Part shown: positions 25,673-37,500 of the stretch, piece by piece
Layout: each line of letters begins with the position of its first letter
Numbering within the stretch: position 1 is the first letter of the stretch
Assembly: GCA_964017155.1 (NCBI GenBank)
Contig: OZ024861.1
Span: 22,210,213 to 22,274,212, forward strand
From: Oasisia sp. SBJ-2009
Lineage: Eukaryota; Annelida; Polychaeta; Sabellida; Siboglinidae
Direction: 5' to 3'
Length of the DNA: 64,000 nucleotides
The notes under the pieces: model-generated
Told to the model about the DNA's origin: nothing
The model's input: the letters and a program-made list of their open reading frames with translations, nothing else
The model's database searches: none
Program-made: the position numbers and the translations under genes

Positions 25673-27281
25673 CGCTGAGAGAAACACACAGAAGAGATAA
25701 GCAACATTCTAGAACAATACAGATGCACTTGCAAGTGCAGAACCAAAACATTTGCCACTGACTAAAGCCTGAGAAACATTTCCCTCGTGTGGAATATGGC
25801 ATTTGCATAAATTGATACATTTGCATTCAACTATGTTGACGTGCAATGCATCACTTAACAAGTTAGGTGCATGTTGGGTGTGTGTACACTTGAATGAAGT
25901 TTATGTGTCAGTGTGAAATGACTTGTGTTTATTGTTGTATATGTCTACATTTGAATGACTTAAGTTTGTTGTGTTTCTCCAGCAGCATGTCACCTGCTAG
26001 GTCAGCAGCAGTTCAGGTCCATGTATCCATGGAGTCAGGCAGTGGTAGCATTGTGACTGTCCATAGCATCAAGCCATGCTGCAGTCTCAGCATTTCAAGA
26101 GTGGAATAAGTAATGCCAACTGTGGATGATAATCAGGGGTATGTGTTAATTGTATGTGTTATCACCGTTAGAGTCCAATGAACGTAATTATGTTGTTTCT
26201 ATGTTGATGTGAATCTGTTTACACAAACAGTTATATTTGCCTTTCGATGAGCAGCATATTTAGTTACTAACTTGTGCATCATTCAGCTTTACCTTTGATG
26301 AAAGGTCACCATATCGGCTGACCAGTGATGAAGTTAACTGGTTGTGGAAACTGGCCTTACATGACTCTCCTGTTGTTGTTACCTTTAGAAGACATTACTG
26401 ATGTGTCAGCAAGACTTACAGTTGACAGGGTGTAAGGAAACATGTTGTGAAACATGTACTGCATTCACACATGCACTAATTCCACTGTACAGGATTTTCA
26501 CTGCATTTAAATAAGAATTTAATTAGGTACTACACCAGAAGTATCAGTTCTAGGGTGCTACGAATACCTGAGCATGGCACGAGTTTGTAACTTAAGGAAC
26601 ACACGATTTCTATTGTGTTTATAATGGCCATGTTTTCCAGTTTAGATACTGTTGTGTACCCAGATTGGTTCTTTGTTGCCATGGTGATGGTCGCAATGGT
26701 GTATTTTAGCTCTATCGTAAGTCCCCCTTTAATTTGCAATAACCAGAAAGAATGTGTGTTTATTATTGGTTCAACCCACCACACACAGGTGCGGGACTTA
26801 TTGTTTTTATTCTCAAAAATTTCTATTTATTCAGCATTTTGCACTACTGTTCCACTCTCAGTGAAGTTATTTTGTTCCTGAAGCACGGTGATGACCAAAG
26901 CACCGACATAATGCTTAAGATATATATTGAGGCTGAAGTTATGCAGCTTCCTCCCAACCCAGGTATAACTTGAGCACCAGCAGTTAATATTTGACAGGTG
27001 TCCTGTAAGACAGCTGTTTGTCGTTTGTCAAGTGGTTAAAATGTAAGATGTACATATAAATAATAGACATGTTTACTTTTGTGTAATAAAACAACTTTTT
27101 TATTACTGACTTCTCTTTTGCAGAAAAATTTGAAGTGAGGCTGGTAAAACTGTTACTCTGAAACTATTATATGTGCACGCATGGGCGGGTGTGGCAGTGC
27201 CCAAGGGCCAGGGCAGTGTCTATGTTGAGACTGTACATTTAAAACAAACTAGAAATGGCAGAACTCCACCAATGCTGAGGT
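25673..27281. other. 3' flank of CDC37, no second gene seen
   Basis: Presumed 3' UTR and flank. AATAAA at 27085-27090 is a candidate polyadenylation signal, 1.4 kb past the stop; no closer convincing one was noted. Open frames at 25894-26109 and 26615-26973 have no recognisable domain. Confidence 0.4.
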
Positions 27282-29470
27282 GACATTAGCTGTCCCCACA
27301 GTGCAACTTGAAGATACTACCCATCCCCTCAGTGCACCCTGGGGACATTACCTGTCCCCATGGTGCACCATAGGGACATTACCTGTCCCTACAGTGCACC
27401 GTGGAGACATTACCAGCCTCCACAGTGCACCATGGAGACATTACCTGTCCGCACAGTACACCATGGAGACATTACCTGTCCGCACAGACCCACAGTACAC
27501 CATGGAGACATTACCTGTCCCCACAGTGCACCATGGAGACATTACCTGTTGCCACAGTGCACCATGGAGACATTACCTGTTGCCACAGTGCACCATGGAG
27601 ACATTACCTGTCCCCACAGTGCACCATGGAGACATTACCTGTTGCCACAGTGCACCATGGAGACATTACCTGTCCCCACAGTGCACCATGGAGACATTAC
27701 CTGTCCCCACAGTGCACCATGGAGACATTACCTGTCCCCACAGTGCACCATGGAGACATTACCTGTCCCCACAGTGCACCATGGATACATTACCTGTCCC
27801 CACAGTGCACTATGGAGACATTACCTGTCCCCACAGTACACCATGGAGACATTACCTGTCCCCACAGTGCACCATGGAGACATTACCTGTTGCCACAGTG
27901 CACCATGGAGACATTACCTGTTGCCACAGTGCACCATGGAGACATTACCTGTCCCCACAGTGCACCATGGAGACATTACCTGTTGCCACAGTGCACCATG
28001 GAGACATTACCTGTCCCCACAGTGCACCATGGAGACATTACCTGTCCCCACAGTGCACCATGGATACATTACCTGTCCCCACAGTGCACCATGGAGACAT
28101 TACCTGTCCCCACAGTGCACTATGGAGACATTACCTGTCCCCACAGTGCACCGTGGAGACATTACCTGTCCCCCACAGTGCACCATGGATACATTACCTG
28201 TCCCCACAGTGCACTATGGAGACATTACCTGTCCCCACAGTACACCATGGAGACATTACCTGTCCCCACAGTGCACCGTGGAGACATTACCTGTCCCCAC
28301 AGTGCACCTTGGAGACATTACCTGTCCCCACAGTACACCATGGAAACATTACCTGTCCCCACAGTGCACCATGAAGACATTACCTGTCCCCACAGTGCAC
28401 CATGGAGACATTACCAGCCTCCACAGTGCACCATGGAGACATTACCTGTCCCCACAGTACACCATGGAGACATTACCTGTCCCCACAGTACATCATGGAG
28501 ACATTACCTGTCCCCACAGTACACCATGGAGACATTACCTGTCCCCACAGTGCACCATGGAGACATTACCTGTCGCCACAGTGCACTATGGAGACATTAC
28601 CTGTCCCCACAGTACACCATGGAGACATTACCTGTCGCCACAGTGCACTATGGAGACATTACCTGTCGCCACAGTGAACCATGGAGACATTACCTGTCCC
28701 CACAGTGCACCGTGGAGACATTACCTGTCCCCACAGTGCACCATGGAGACATTACCTGTCCCCACAGTACACCATGGAAACATTACCTGTCCCCACAGTG
28801 CACCATGAAGACATTACCTGTCCCCACAGTGCACCATGGAGACATTACCAGCCTCCACAGTGCACCATGGAGACATTACCTGTCCCCACAGTACACCATG
28901 GAGACATTACCTGTCCCCACAGTACATCATGGAGACATTACCTGTCCCCACAGTGCACCATGGAGACATTACCTGTCGCCACAGTGCACCATGGAGACAT
29001 TACCTGTTGCCACAGTGCACTATGGAGACATTACCTGTCCCCACAGTGCACTATGGAGAAATTACCTGTCCCCACAGTACACCATGGAGACATTACCTGT
29101 CCCCACAGTGCACTATGGAGACATTACCTGTCGCCACAGTGAACCATGGAGACATTACCTGTCCCCACAGTGCACCGTGGAGACATTACCTGTCCCCACA
29201 GTGCACCGTGGAGACATTACCTGTCCCCACAGTGCACTATGGAGACATTACCTGTCCCCACAGTGCACTATGGAGACATTACCTGTCCCCACAGTGCACT
29301 ATGGAGACATTACCTGTCGCCACAGTGAACCATGGAGACATTACCTGTCCCCACAGTGCACCGTGGAGACATTACCTGTCCCCACAGTGCACCATGGAGA
29401 CATTACCTGTCCCCACAGTGCACTATGGAGACATTACCTGTCCCCACAGTGCACCGTGGAGACCATTACT
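27282..29470. repeat. 31-bp minisatellite, about 70 units
   Basis: The unit is ACAGTGCACCATGGAGACAT followed by TACCTGTCCCC. Because 31 is not a multiple of three and the unit lacks stops in all plus frames, three long frames run through it (up to 692 codons). These are not genes. Unit variants (GTTGCC for GTCCCC, CACTATGG, CACCGTGG) recur in blocks, so short runs of units have been duplicated together. Each unit contains CCTGTCCCCACAG, a good 3' splice-site look-alike, followed by CACCATGG, an ideal start-codon context. Confidence 0.97.
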
Positions 29471-31735
29471 GTCCTGTAGAATGCATCATAGACAACTCAG
29501 TCTGTCACCAGAGCAAACTGTCAGGTCATGTTAAAAATTAAAGTTAAAAACACGACATCAGTAAAGAAAAAACACTTATCCTGATATACACATATTTATT
29601 GTTTCACATTATTTTATTCAGGTATATATACATAATTATGCACATGTATAATACACACTGCTTTTGTGCATCCCTGTTGATGTATTAAACCACTAAGGAT
29701 TCTCAAACCTTCGTCAGACCACATATTCATGTTGTCTAAATCTGCACAACTTTCACTGGCTGTCTGGTAGACAAATAAAAACTAGACATGTCCCATGTCA
29801 CAGTCCGTGGGCACAAAACACTTCTTAAAGTCACACTATGCAAGAGATAGCGACCATGAGATCATACACATAATCACAAACTTAATTTCTTGCTCTATGA
29901 CTATTTAGCACATTCCCTATGACTGTAATTTAGCACATTAAATAGCATATTATGAACTTCCTGCATATCATGAACACTAAGAGTTATTATCACTTTAATC
30001 TGTATCGAGGATCAAAACTACGTAGTGTATGAATGTCAACTACAAATTCATGTCATTTTGTGAGCATGCTATTAAAGACAGCAAATTTAATGTTATATTT
30101 ATGGAAAATTTTATTATATTGTTCTTTCATATTCTATATGTATTTAATGTATGGCCAGCTCATCAGCAGTTTGTTTAGTTTTGGTGAAATCATAAACTTA
30201 AGGTAGAAAATAATTGTGAACATATCAGGTCAACATTTTAGGATAAAGTTCTTTCAATAATTTTAGCATTCCTATAAATAATTATTATTTGGACCGTGCA
30301 GGTTACATGTTACTGGTGGGATAACTTTGTACACTCATTCAGACTTCGCAGCTACAGTATTATGTACAAAATGTGATTGTATTATTGGGTAACGACATAC
30401 CATGACTGTCATAGTCAAGTAATGAATGTCAAACTACCTATGCATTTCCACCATTATTTAAACTAGCATAACAAACATACAACTTTGGTGTGGATTTATA
30501 TACCCATGTCTGCTTAAGTTGTACCTCGCTATACTAAGGACAGCCTCACATGTACTGGGGAACTGTGCCAAGCAACAAATGTCTTGTGACACTGTCCCCC
30601 CTGACATCATGTCCACCCACTGTCACATCACAGTTGTTTGTGCATATTTATGACTAGCCTCAGTATTTCTATCTCACTGAAAAACACCTATAGCATATTT
30701 GAGGGACGCTGCCAGTGCACGAGTCACACACCAGTGCTGCATTACCCCACATAACACATTGGTTTGTCTGCGTTAAGGTATAGTCACAGACATAGGTGGA
30801 CAGATGATGTTCCGTAATAAATAAAGCACACAGAAAACACAATGCCATTGTCACTCCAGCACCACTGAACAGTGAAGTAGACACTTGAAGGTGACTACCC
30901 ATGTAGTGCAGTACCCAGCCACCAGGGCAGTATACATAGCAGACCTATTCAATCAAACACTATCTTTTGCTGCATTAAGACTATGTACACAAATATCCTC
31001 CACGGTCTAGTCTATATTAATACAGCCGAGTGAACTGGAGCAATGGCTTGTGAATGAACTTGACCTCTAGGCTGAGTTTTCCCTGCCCACTGTGCTACTG
31101 CACTCTACAAGGTCTTATGTTATTAAGATTTAACAAACTATCAGCCAAAACAAACAATTCCAAAGTGGACAAACACAAGTAAAACAATTATCTCTGTGTG
31201 ACACGCCATTTTCTGATATTTTTAAAGGTTGTTTTGAAACATTCAAACTGTTAGCACTAACTGAATCAGTAGATAATCTGTTCTAATATATAATCAGTTA
31301 TCACCTGCACAAAAGTTTAAATTTTCTGATATCAAATTAACACTGGAACTTCACTGACATTACATTTGCTCCAGTTATTACACACACAAACACACACGCA
31401 CGCACGCACGCATGCACGCACGCACGCACGTGACATGCTCATGCACACATGCATGAAGACACACAACACATGACTACAGAAAGCCCTCAATGCTGAAGCT
31501 GTGTCATGTATAATCAAAGTTTCATCCTAACAATTCACTAACAGAGCTATATACAAGTCAGTGCAGAATGGGAGCATAAACACCTGTCCCTACAGTATCT
31601 CCCCTCTCATCCGTTCACACAACTATCAAAATGTCATCGCACTTTAACGATGCTGACAATGTTTACATTATGCACTTTGAGAAGACAATTCATAGCAACT
31701 CACAAAATCACAAACTACTTAGTTCCTGTGATCAC
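29471..31735. other. Region between the convergent CDC37 and membrane-protein genes
   Basis: AT-rich unique sequence. A (CACG)n microsatellite is at about 31380-31430. No coding frame or RNA gene is supported. Confidence 0.45.
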
Positions 31736-32290
31736 TTTTGTGGTGCACAATCTGGTAAAAAAAATCATGGTGTAACTGTCAGTAACTTGTACCCATGATT
31801 TCACACCCATGATTTCAAACTGTTGAACTTGTTCCTAACACAGTGTCTTGGACTGTGTGCAATCGTGGTAAAAAATCACAGTGTAACTGTCAGTATTTAA
31901 CTCCTACCCATGATTCCACGTAGCTGCATCTGTTCCTATGACAATCTCTGGGATGGTGGACAATCCTGGTAAAAGATCATGGTGTAACTGTCAGTGTTTT
32001 CTACCCATGATTCGACACAGATGTACCTGTTCCTATTGGGTGGTGGACAACACTGGTAAAGATCACGGTGTAACTGTCAGTGTCTTGTACCCATGAATCC
32101 AGACTGTTGACCTTGTTCCTAAGAGTCTCTTCAGTGGTGTACAATTCTGGTAAAAGATCACGGAGTAACTGTCAGTATCTTCTAGCCGTGATTCCACACA
32201 GTTGACCTTGTTCCTAAGACAGTCTCTTCTATGGTGCACAATCCTAATAAAAGCTCATGGTGTAACTGTCAGTAACTATCAGTAACTGTC
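31736..32290. repeat. Degenerate ~105-bp tandem repeat, five to six units
   Basis: The phrase GGTAAAAGATCA(C/T)GGTGTAACTGTCAGT recurs near 31755, 31870, 31967, 32055, 32150 and 32248, each followed by TACCCATGATTCCACAC and CTTGTTCCTA. It lies 100-650 bp past the stop codon of the minus-strand membrane-protein gene, probably in its 3' UTR. Confidence 0.85.
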
Positions 32291-32405
32291 AGTAACTGAC
32301 TAGGCTTTGATAAAAAGGACATCCAGTTGTACTGACCACACGTTACAAATGTCCTAGAACAGTCCTGTAATCTTCAAGTCGCTGTAGTCTTCAAGAAACA
32401 CCTAT

Positions 32406-32897
32406 TCACACCATCACTGGTCGATTACTGCTCCTCGCGTCAAAGGCATAGTTCGCCTCGCCCACGTCCTCACTGATTGGCTGCAGGGTCGAGGCCGACC
32501 GACGCAACGCACCTCCAACTGACGCTGGTGACGCGGCGACACTGGCGTCACTCACTGTCGGGTACTGCATGGCCTTGTAGTGACTCTGCTGCTCGTAGGG
32601 CGGCGAGAACACGGAGGTGTAGTTCTGAAAACATAAATATATATTTATAATGAATAAAACGGTGACATTTTTATAAGTGCAATTTCCACTCAAATGAAGC
32701 TGCTGCTCGATGAACCCGGGGCTGAGCACACATTACAACCGAAGCACTTTATTTAATTTGTATTTGTTATTACCAATATATGTTATAATATTGTCTGTGT
32801 GGTTAGAGAAACCTTCCTTTAAGCTTGTTCATATTATAATGGCTAAAAAGAGTACGAAGTATCCTTATGTATGTATGTATATATGTATGTATGTATA

Positions 32898-32933
<36 letters not shown>

Positions 32934-34485
32934 TTAATCAGTTAACAGAACCCTGCCGTGTGCTGGAAATAATTAGAAAATAATATGTATAGAAGGCTAA
33001 GATAAGTACCATGAATGAGGTTGTCACATAATATTTATCTCAGATGCACAGTGGGATGTAGCAATCGATCACACAGAAAGTAAGTAAACCACAATAGATA
33101 AGTGGCTAAGTATTTTGAGTTAGAATGTCGCAGTTGTTGCTCACCCCATCCTCACTGATGGCTGGGAGCAAGTCTTCCTGGTCAGACACCATCTCAATCG
33201 GTTGAAACACAAACAGCATTGTCCATATGGGCACGAGAAACTTGACCACCTGCAGTTGAACACGAGTGGACCAACATGAAGATATTGTATGTCTGGAACT
33301 GATAATGAGTGGTTCACAGCTGGCGACACTGGAATGGTCATACAGCATATGGTGGAGGTCAAAACTTGCAAACTAATTGTCAGGACAAAGGGTCTGGGAA
33401 TTGTTATACTCTGCACAAATTAACAATGATGACAATTGTAAATGACATATAACAACACTAACTTCTCTCATTATTAACGATGTAATATTACTTTTTCATT
33501 AAATAAAACCTCCTTTGATTGTTGGCATGAAGAACCTGGTTGTGGCATGAAACACCCCCCAAGTCCCTCCACCCATTAGTGAGTGTAACTATCCTAGCAT
33601 TACCCTACTGGGCTGGTGGATTAGAACAATCTGACACAATATTAGACACAATTTGTTTTCTTGCACAATGAAGTATTGCACCCACAGCACTTCTTATAGC
33701 ATTCTAAATCTTACCCTTGTTCTTAAAAGCATCATTTTGAAAATATCTGATAACAATTCAGCTAAACTGCAATTACTACACAAAAGCCAATTAAGCTGCA
33801 AAACATTCAATCACCACTTATCCCAGATGGGATAGGATATTTCAAGTCCCCTGCAGTCGTGTCAGTAGGGACAGTTTTGTATTTCTTCCTTCTTTTTCCA
33901 ACTCGCAAAATAGAGATTGACACAATAATACAATATATACACGTATTAATAATCACAGTATTAGTTTAACTTACCATGAATACCCCAAATATTGGGGAAT
34001 AGAGTTCCTGCATGTGGAGCTGAAACAACAAGGACTTTACTCAATCTTGATCGGACACTTTACATATCTCAAATTTCACAACTTGATGACGTTTCACTCC
34101 AAGTGAAAATACATGAGTACCCAGGGGTAGATTCTGTACATGTATTATCAAAGTGTACATTAAAAGTTCAGGTGAAACAAAGTGTCATCTTATATGAAAG
34201 GTACCTAACAACGTATTATGTCATACAATGTAATCTCTGAGACCAAACAAACTGTGTCTTCGTACACTGTATGTCATGGATAACAAGATATTTCCATTAA
34301 AATTACTTTTTAGAAATATATCTATTAATAGAGGTAGGACAAGGCAATAGGGTACTTACAAACACCCCACTACACCCCTCCTCCTTGTCTCCCACTGAAA
34401 GCACAAGAACAATATTTTATGAAACCTTCCTTCACAAACAATTATGAATGAATGAATGAATCACTTTATTACAGAAATAGACAAT

Positions 34486-34538
<53 letters not shown>

Positions 34539-37500
34539 TATATATATAAAGCCTATAAATTTATAATATTCAACATTGATCACAATCACAATCACAGTTT
34601 GATGATATTGTAGATTTCAGAATGGAGCAGCGTGGTGGCTTATGTACTTGCAACAATGTCGCATTAGTCGAATTTGAATAGTTTTTGTGATTTTGAGGCC
34701 AGTTAAGTTTGCTCAAAACCTTACATCTCATACCAAATATTGTATTTTGCATTAATAAAGTAAGCCTTACTTGTCATGAGTGTGAGATCGTAGACAACGC
34801 TCACCAGAGCCGACAGCTCAAAGATGACGATGAGTCTACACACAGGAACACACACAATTCACATCACTGAAACACAGAACTCTGTGCGAACATTGAATAA
34901 TTCATGACATATTTGTGTTGTAATTTAATAATAAAATGTTCTCTATCCTAATATTTGATCATTTAATATATGATTATAACATAGGAAGTACATAAAAATT
35001 GTTCTTAATATTTGATCTTCTTTTTACTATGTTGCAAAGTTTATTTTTGAAGAAATAAATATTGGCATAACCAATTGTATTTTAATTTAGTGATTTGTAT
35101 TTCCTATTTTATTATACTGTAGAATGCCACAAACATTTTTGCATTTGACATTACATCAAATACAGTTCCACAATAATGTATTTACAATTTTAAAAAGAAA
35201 ATGCTGTCATAAAGAAAGAAAGCTCTATCAGTATTGAAAGAATGAAACTGCAAGTGGTTAGCAGCATTTTTACTTTACTGACATCGCCATAGCAACAAAT
35301 GGGTAACGCAGTGCTTGAATGACACCATCTCCCCTGAGAGGAAACTAATCAACCAGAATGAGCCAATATATTTGCTGCGTGACTTACATCCAGAGGTCTC
35401 TCTTCTGGGCCCTGCGGAGTGAGTCGAGCGTGCTGATCTCATTGAGCCGCCGCGTGATGTAGACGCCTGACACCATGAACAGTTGCACCAGCAGGAACTC
35501 AACGGATGACAGCGCCAGCCAGTATGGTTCTACACAAACACTGACCATCAGCCCCACCACACACACCTCACAGAACAGTCTGTAACCAGACCATTTGATT
35601 GAGAGAAGGTAGCAGCATTTATTGCTTTGTAGCAGTATTATTTTATTCTGCGTCTTTGAGAACTGAACTGATACAGTGTATAATGATTTCAACTCGTCAG
35701 TTAATACTAAAATTAAAACACAGACATTTATCACCAAAATAGGAATTCCCAACCAAAAAAGATTAATAATAACGGTACATAGGTGCAACAGAATGCACTA
35801 CTCACTCAATTTAAGTACGGCATATCAGTGTTTTAAATGCTATGTAACCACTGAGGAAATGCACTTAATTTCTAAATTCTTGGATCTTAGCTGTATTTAA
35901 ATGATTAATTATTGAAGATCACACAATTGTAACTACACATGTAGTTTGGCTAGTTTCATAACTATTTGATACTCTAAGCTGTTTTATTAATGCATATATA
36001 ACTAGTTGAGTTAGCTGGCACTGTAACACTCTGAAATATAATCATTTAATTTTTAAATTATAAATGAGAGCAACCAAATCATAATAAGCATTGACCGAGA
36101 TAGAAATCTTGTACTCACGTAAACATTCGACCCAACTGGGCTGGACATGAACAATGCCCAGTGCTGCCACCACAGTGAAGTAGACGAGAGAAACAAGAAA
36201 GAGCAAAAGCAGCAGTCTGAAACCAACAATCAGTTACCAGTGTTAACTAGCTGACTCTGCAAATACCCATACGTACAGTGTGATCCACATTACTCACTGT
36301 CTAGTTATGACAGTTGTTTTAAAGGGGAGCTGAAACACTTCAACAACCACTGCCCAAACTATGCCAGTTAATGGATATGAGCAACTCAAATCAAATGCAG
36401 CTTGAGTGTAACTTTGTGACCCCAGCGGTCAATGTTTATGTTTGAAAGTCAGATTTTGTGCTCATCAAATCATGGTTACATATCCTCTAAATGGTATGTT
36501 CCTATGTTTGGGCTATGGTTGTTCAAGTGTTTCAGCCCCCTGTAATCAATACTAGTCCAACTACACGTATGGTGCTGATGGTCAAACATCCAGTTTGAAC
36601 CTTTAAATGGTACTAGCCCTTAAACAGTTTGGAATAATACATAAGCCTTAAAGTTCCTTTGTGTGACCCTGAAAGTTTGGTGCCCGAGTGAAGTTTCAAG
36701 GATTAGCATATAAAAATACATCTGCTAGCATGACAATAGTCACACTTTGCACTGACAATAACAATATTATTATAATATATGACACATGGCAACACAGCAT
36801 TAACTGAATAAGGGATTTTGCCAAAAACGTAGCAAAATGGGTAAAAACAACATCTGTTTGGTAGTATACATCATAAGGAATATAATATGTATTATCCAGG
36901 CATGTCATATATGCAGCTGATGCCCTTTGTTTGGAAATGATGGTTAATTTAAAACAGGGACTCTATAACTGGGCATACAGATATGACTACCTTAGAACTG
37001 ATGTATGTTGAGCACATGTGATCAAGGAACCCTTGATTGGTCATAGAAAGTATCCATTGGGAATACAAAGTGACCAATAAATTACACATCATGTGATGGT
37101 TTACATAGGCTGGCTGTATATTTTCTTCATATTGCAGCTATCTTTGAAAAGGTAAATTTCTAATAACATTCTGCATCTTTGCTAACAAATAATCAACATG
37201 ACTAACACTGCCAAATCTAAATAGACTCATAACAGAGACATTGAGCTATTGCAGCATCTCTTAATCAATTTTGTGAGAGGCTAACTCAATCTCTCAATGC
37301 TCACACAAATGTAACAGTCCTCGATCAATATGACCAGGCATCACTGGCCATTCCATACAGCGCATGTTTATCACGATGTCTGTGACTGCTATACCATCTC
37401 GTTACCATGGTTACTCGAGAGAAGACATACACACATATACATGTCACTGTGAACTGGACTGTTTTGCTTTGAAAATACACAATGAATGTCTTTTTGTAAT

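Noticed and set aside
27280..29541. Long plus-strand open frames (364, 482 and 692 codons) in all three frames
   Set aside because: They are produced by a stop-free 31-bp tandem repeat; three equivalent frames and no domain or splice context argue against coding.
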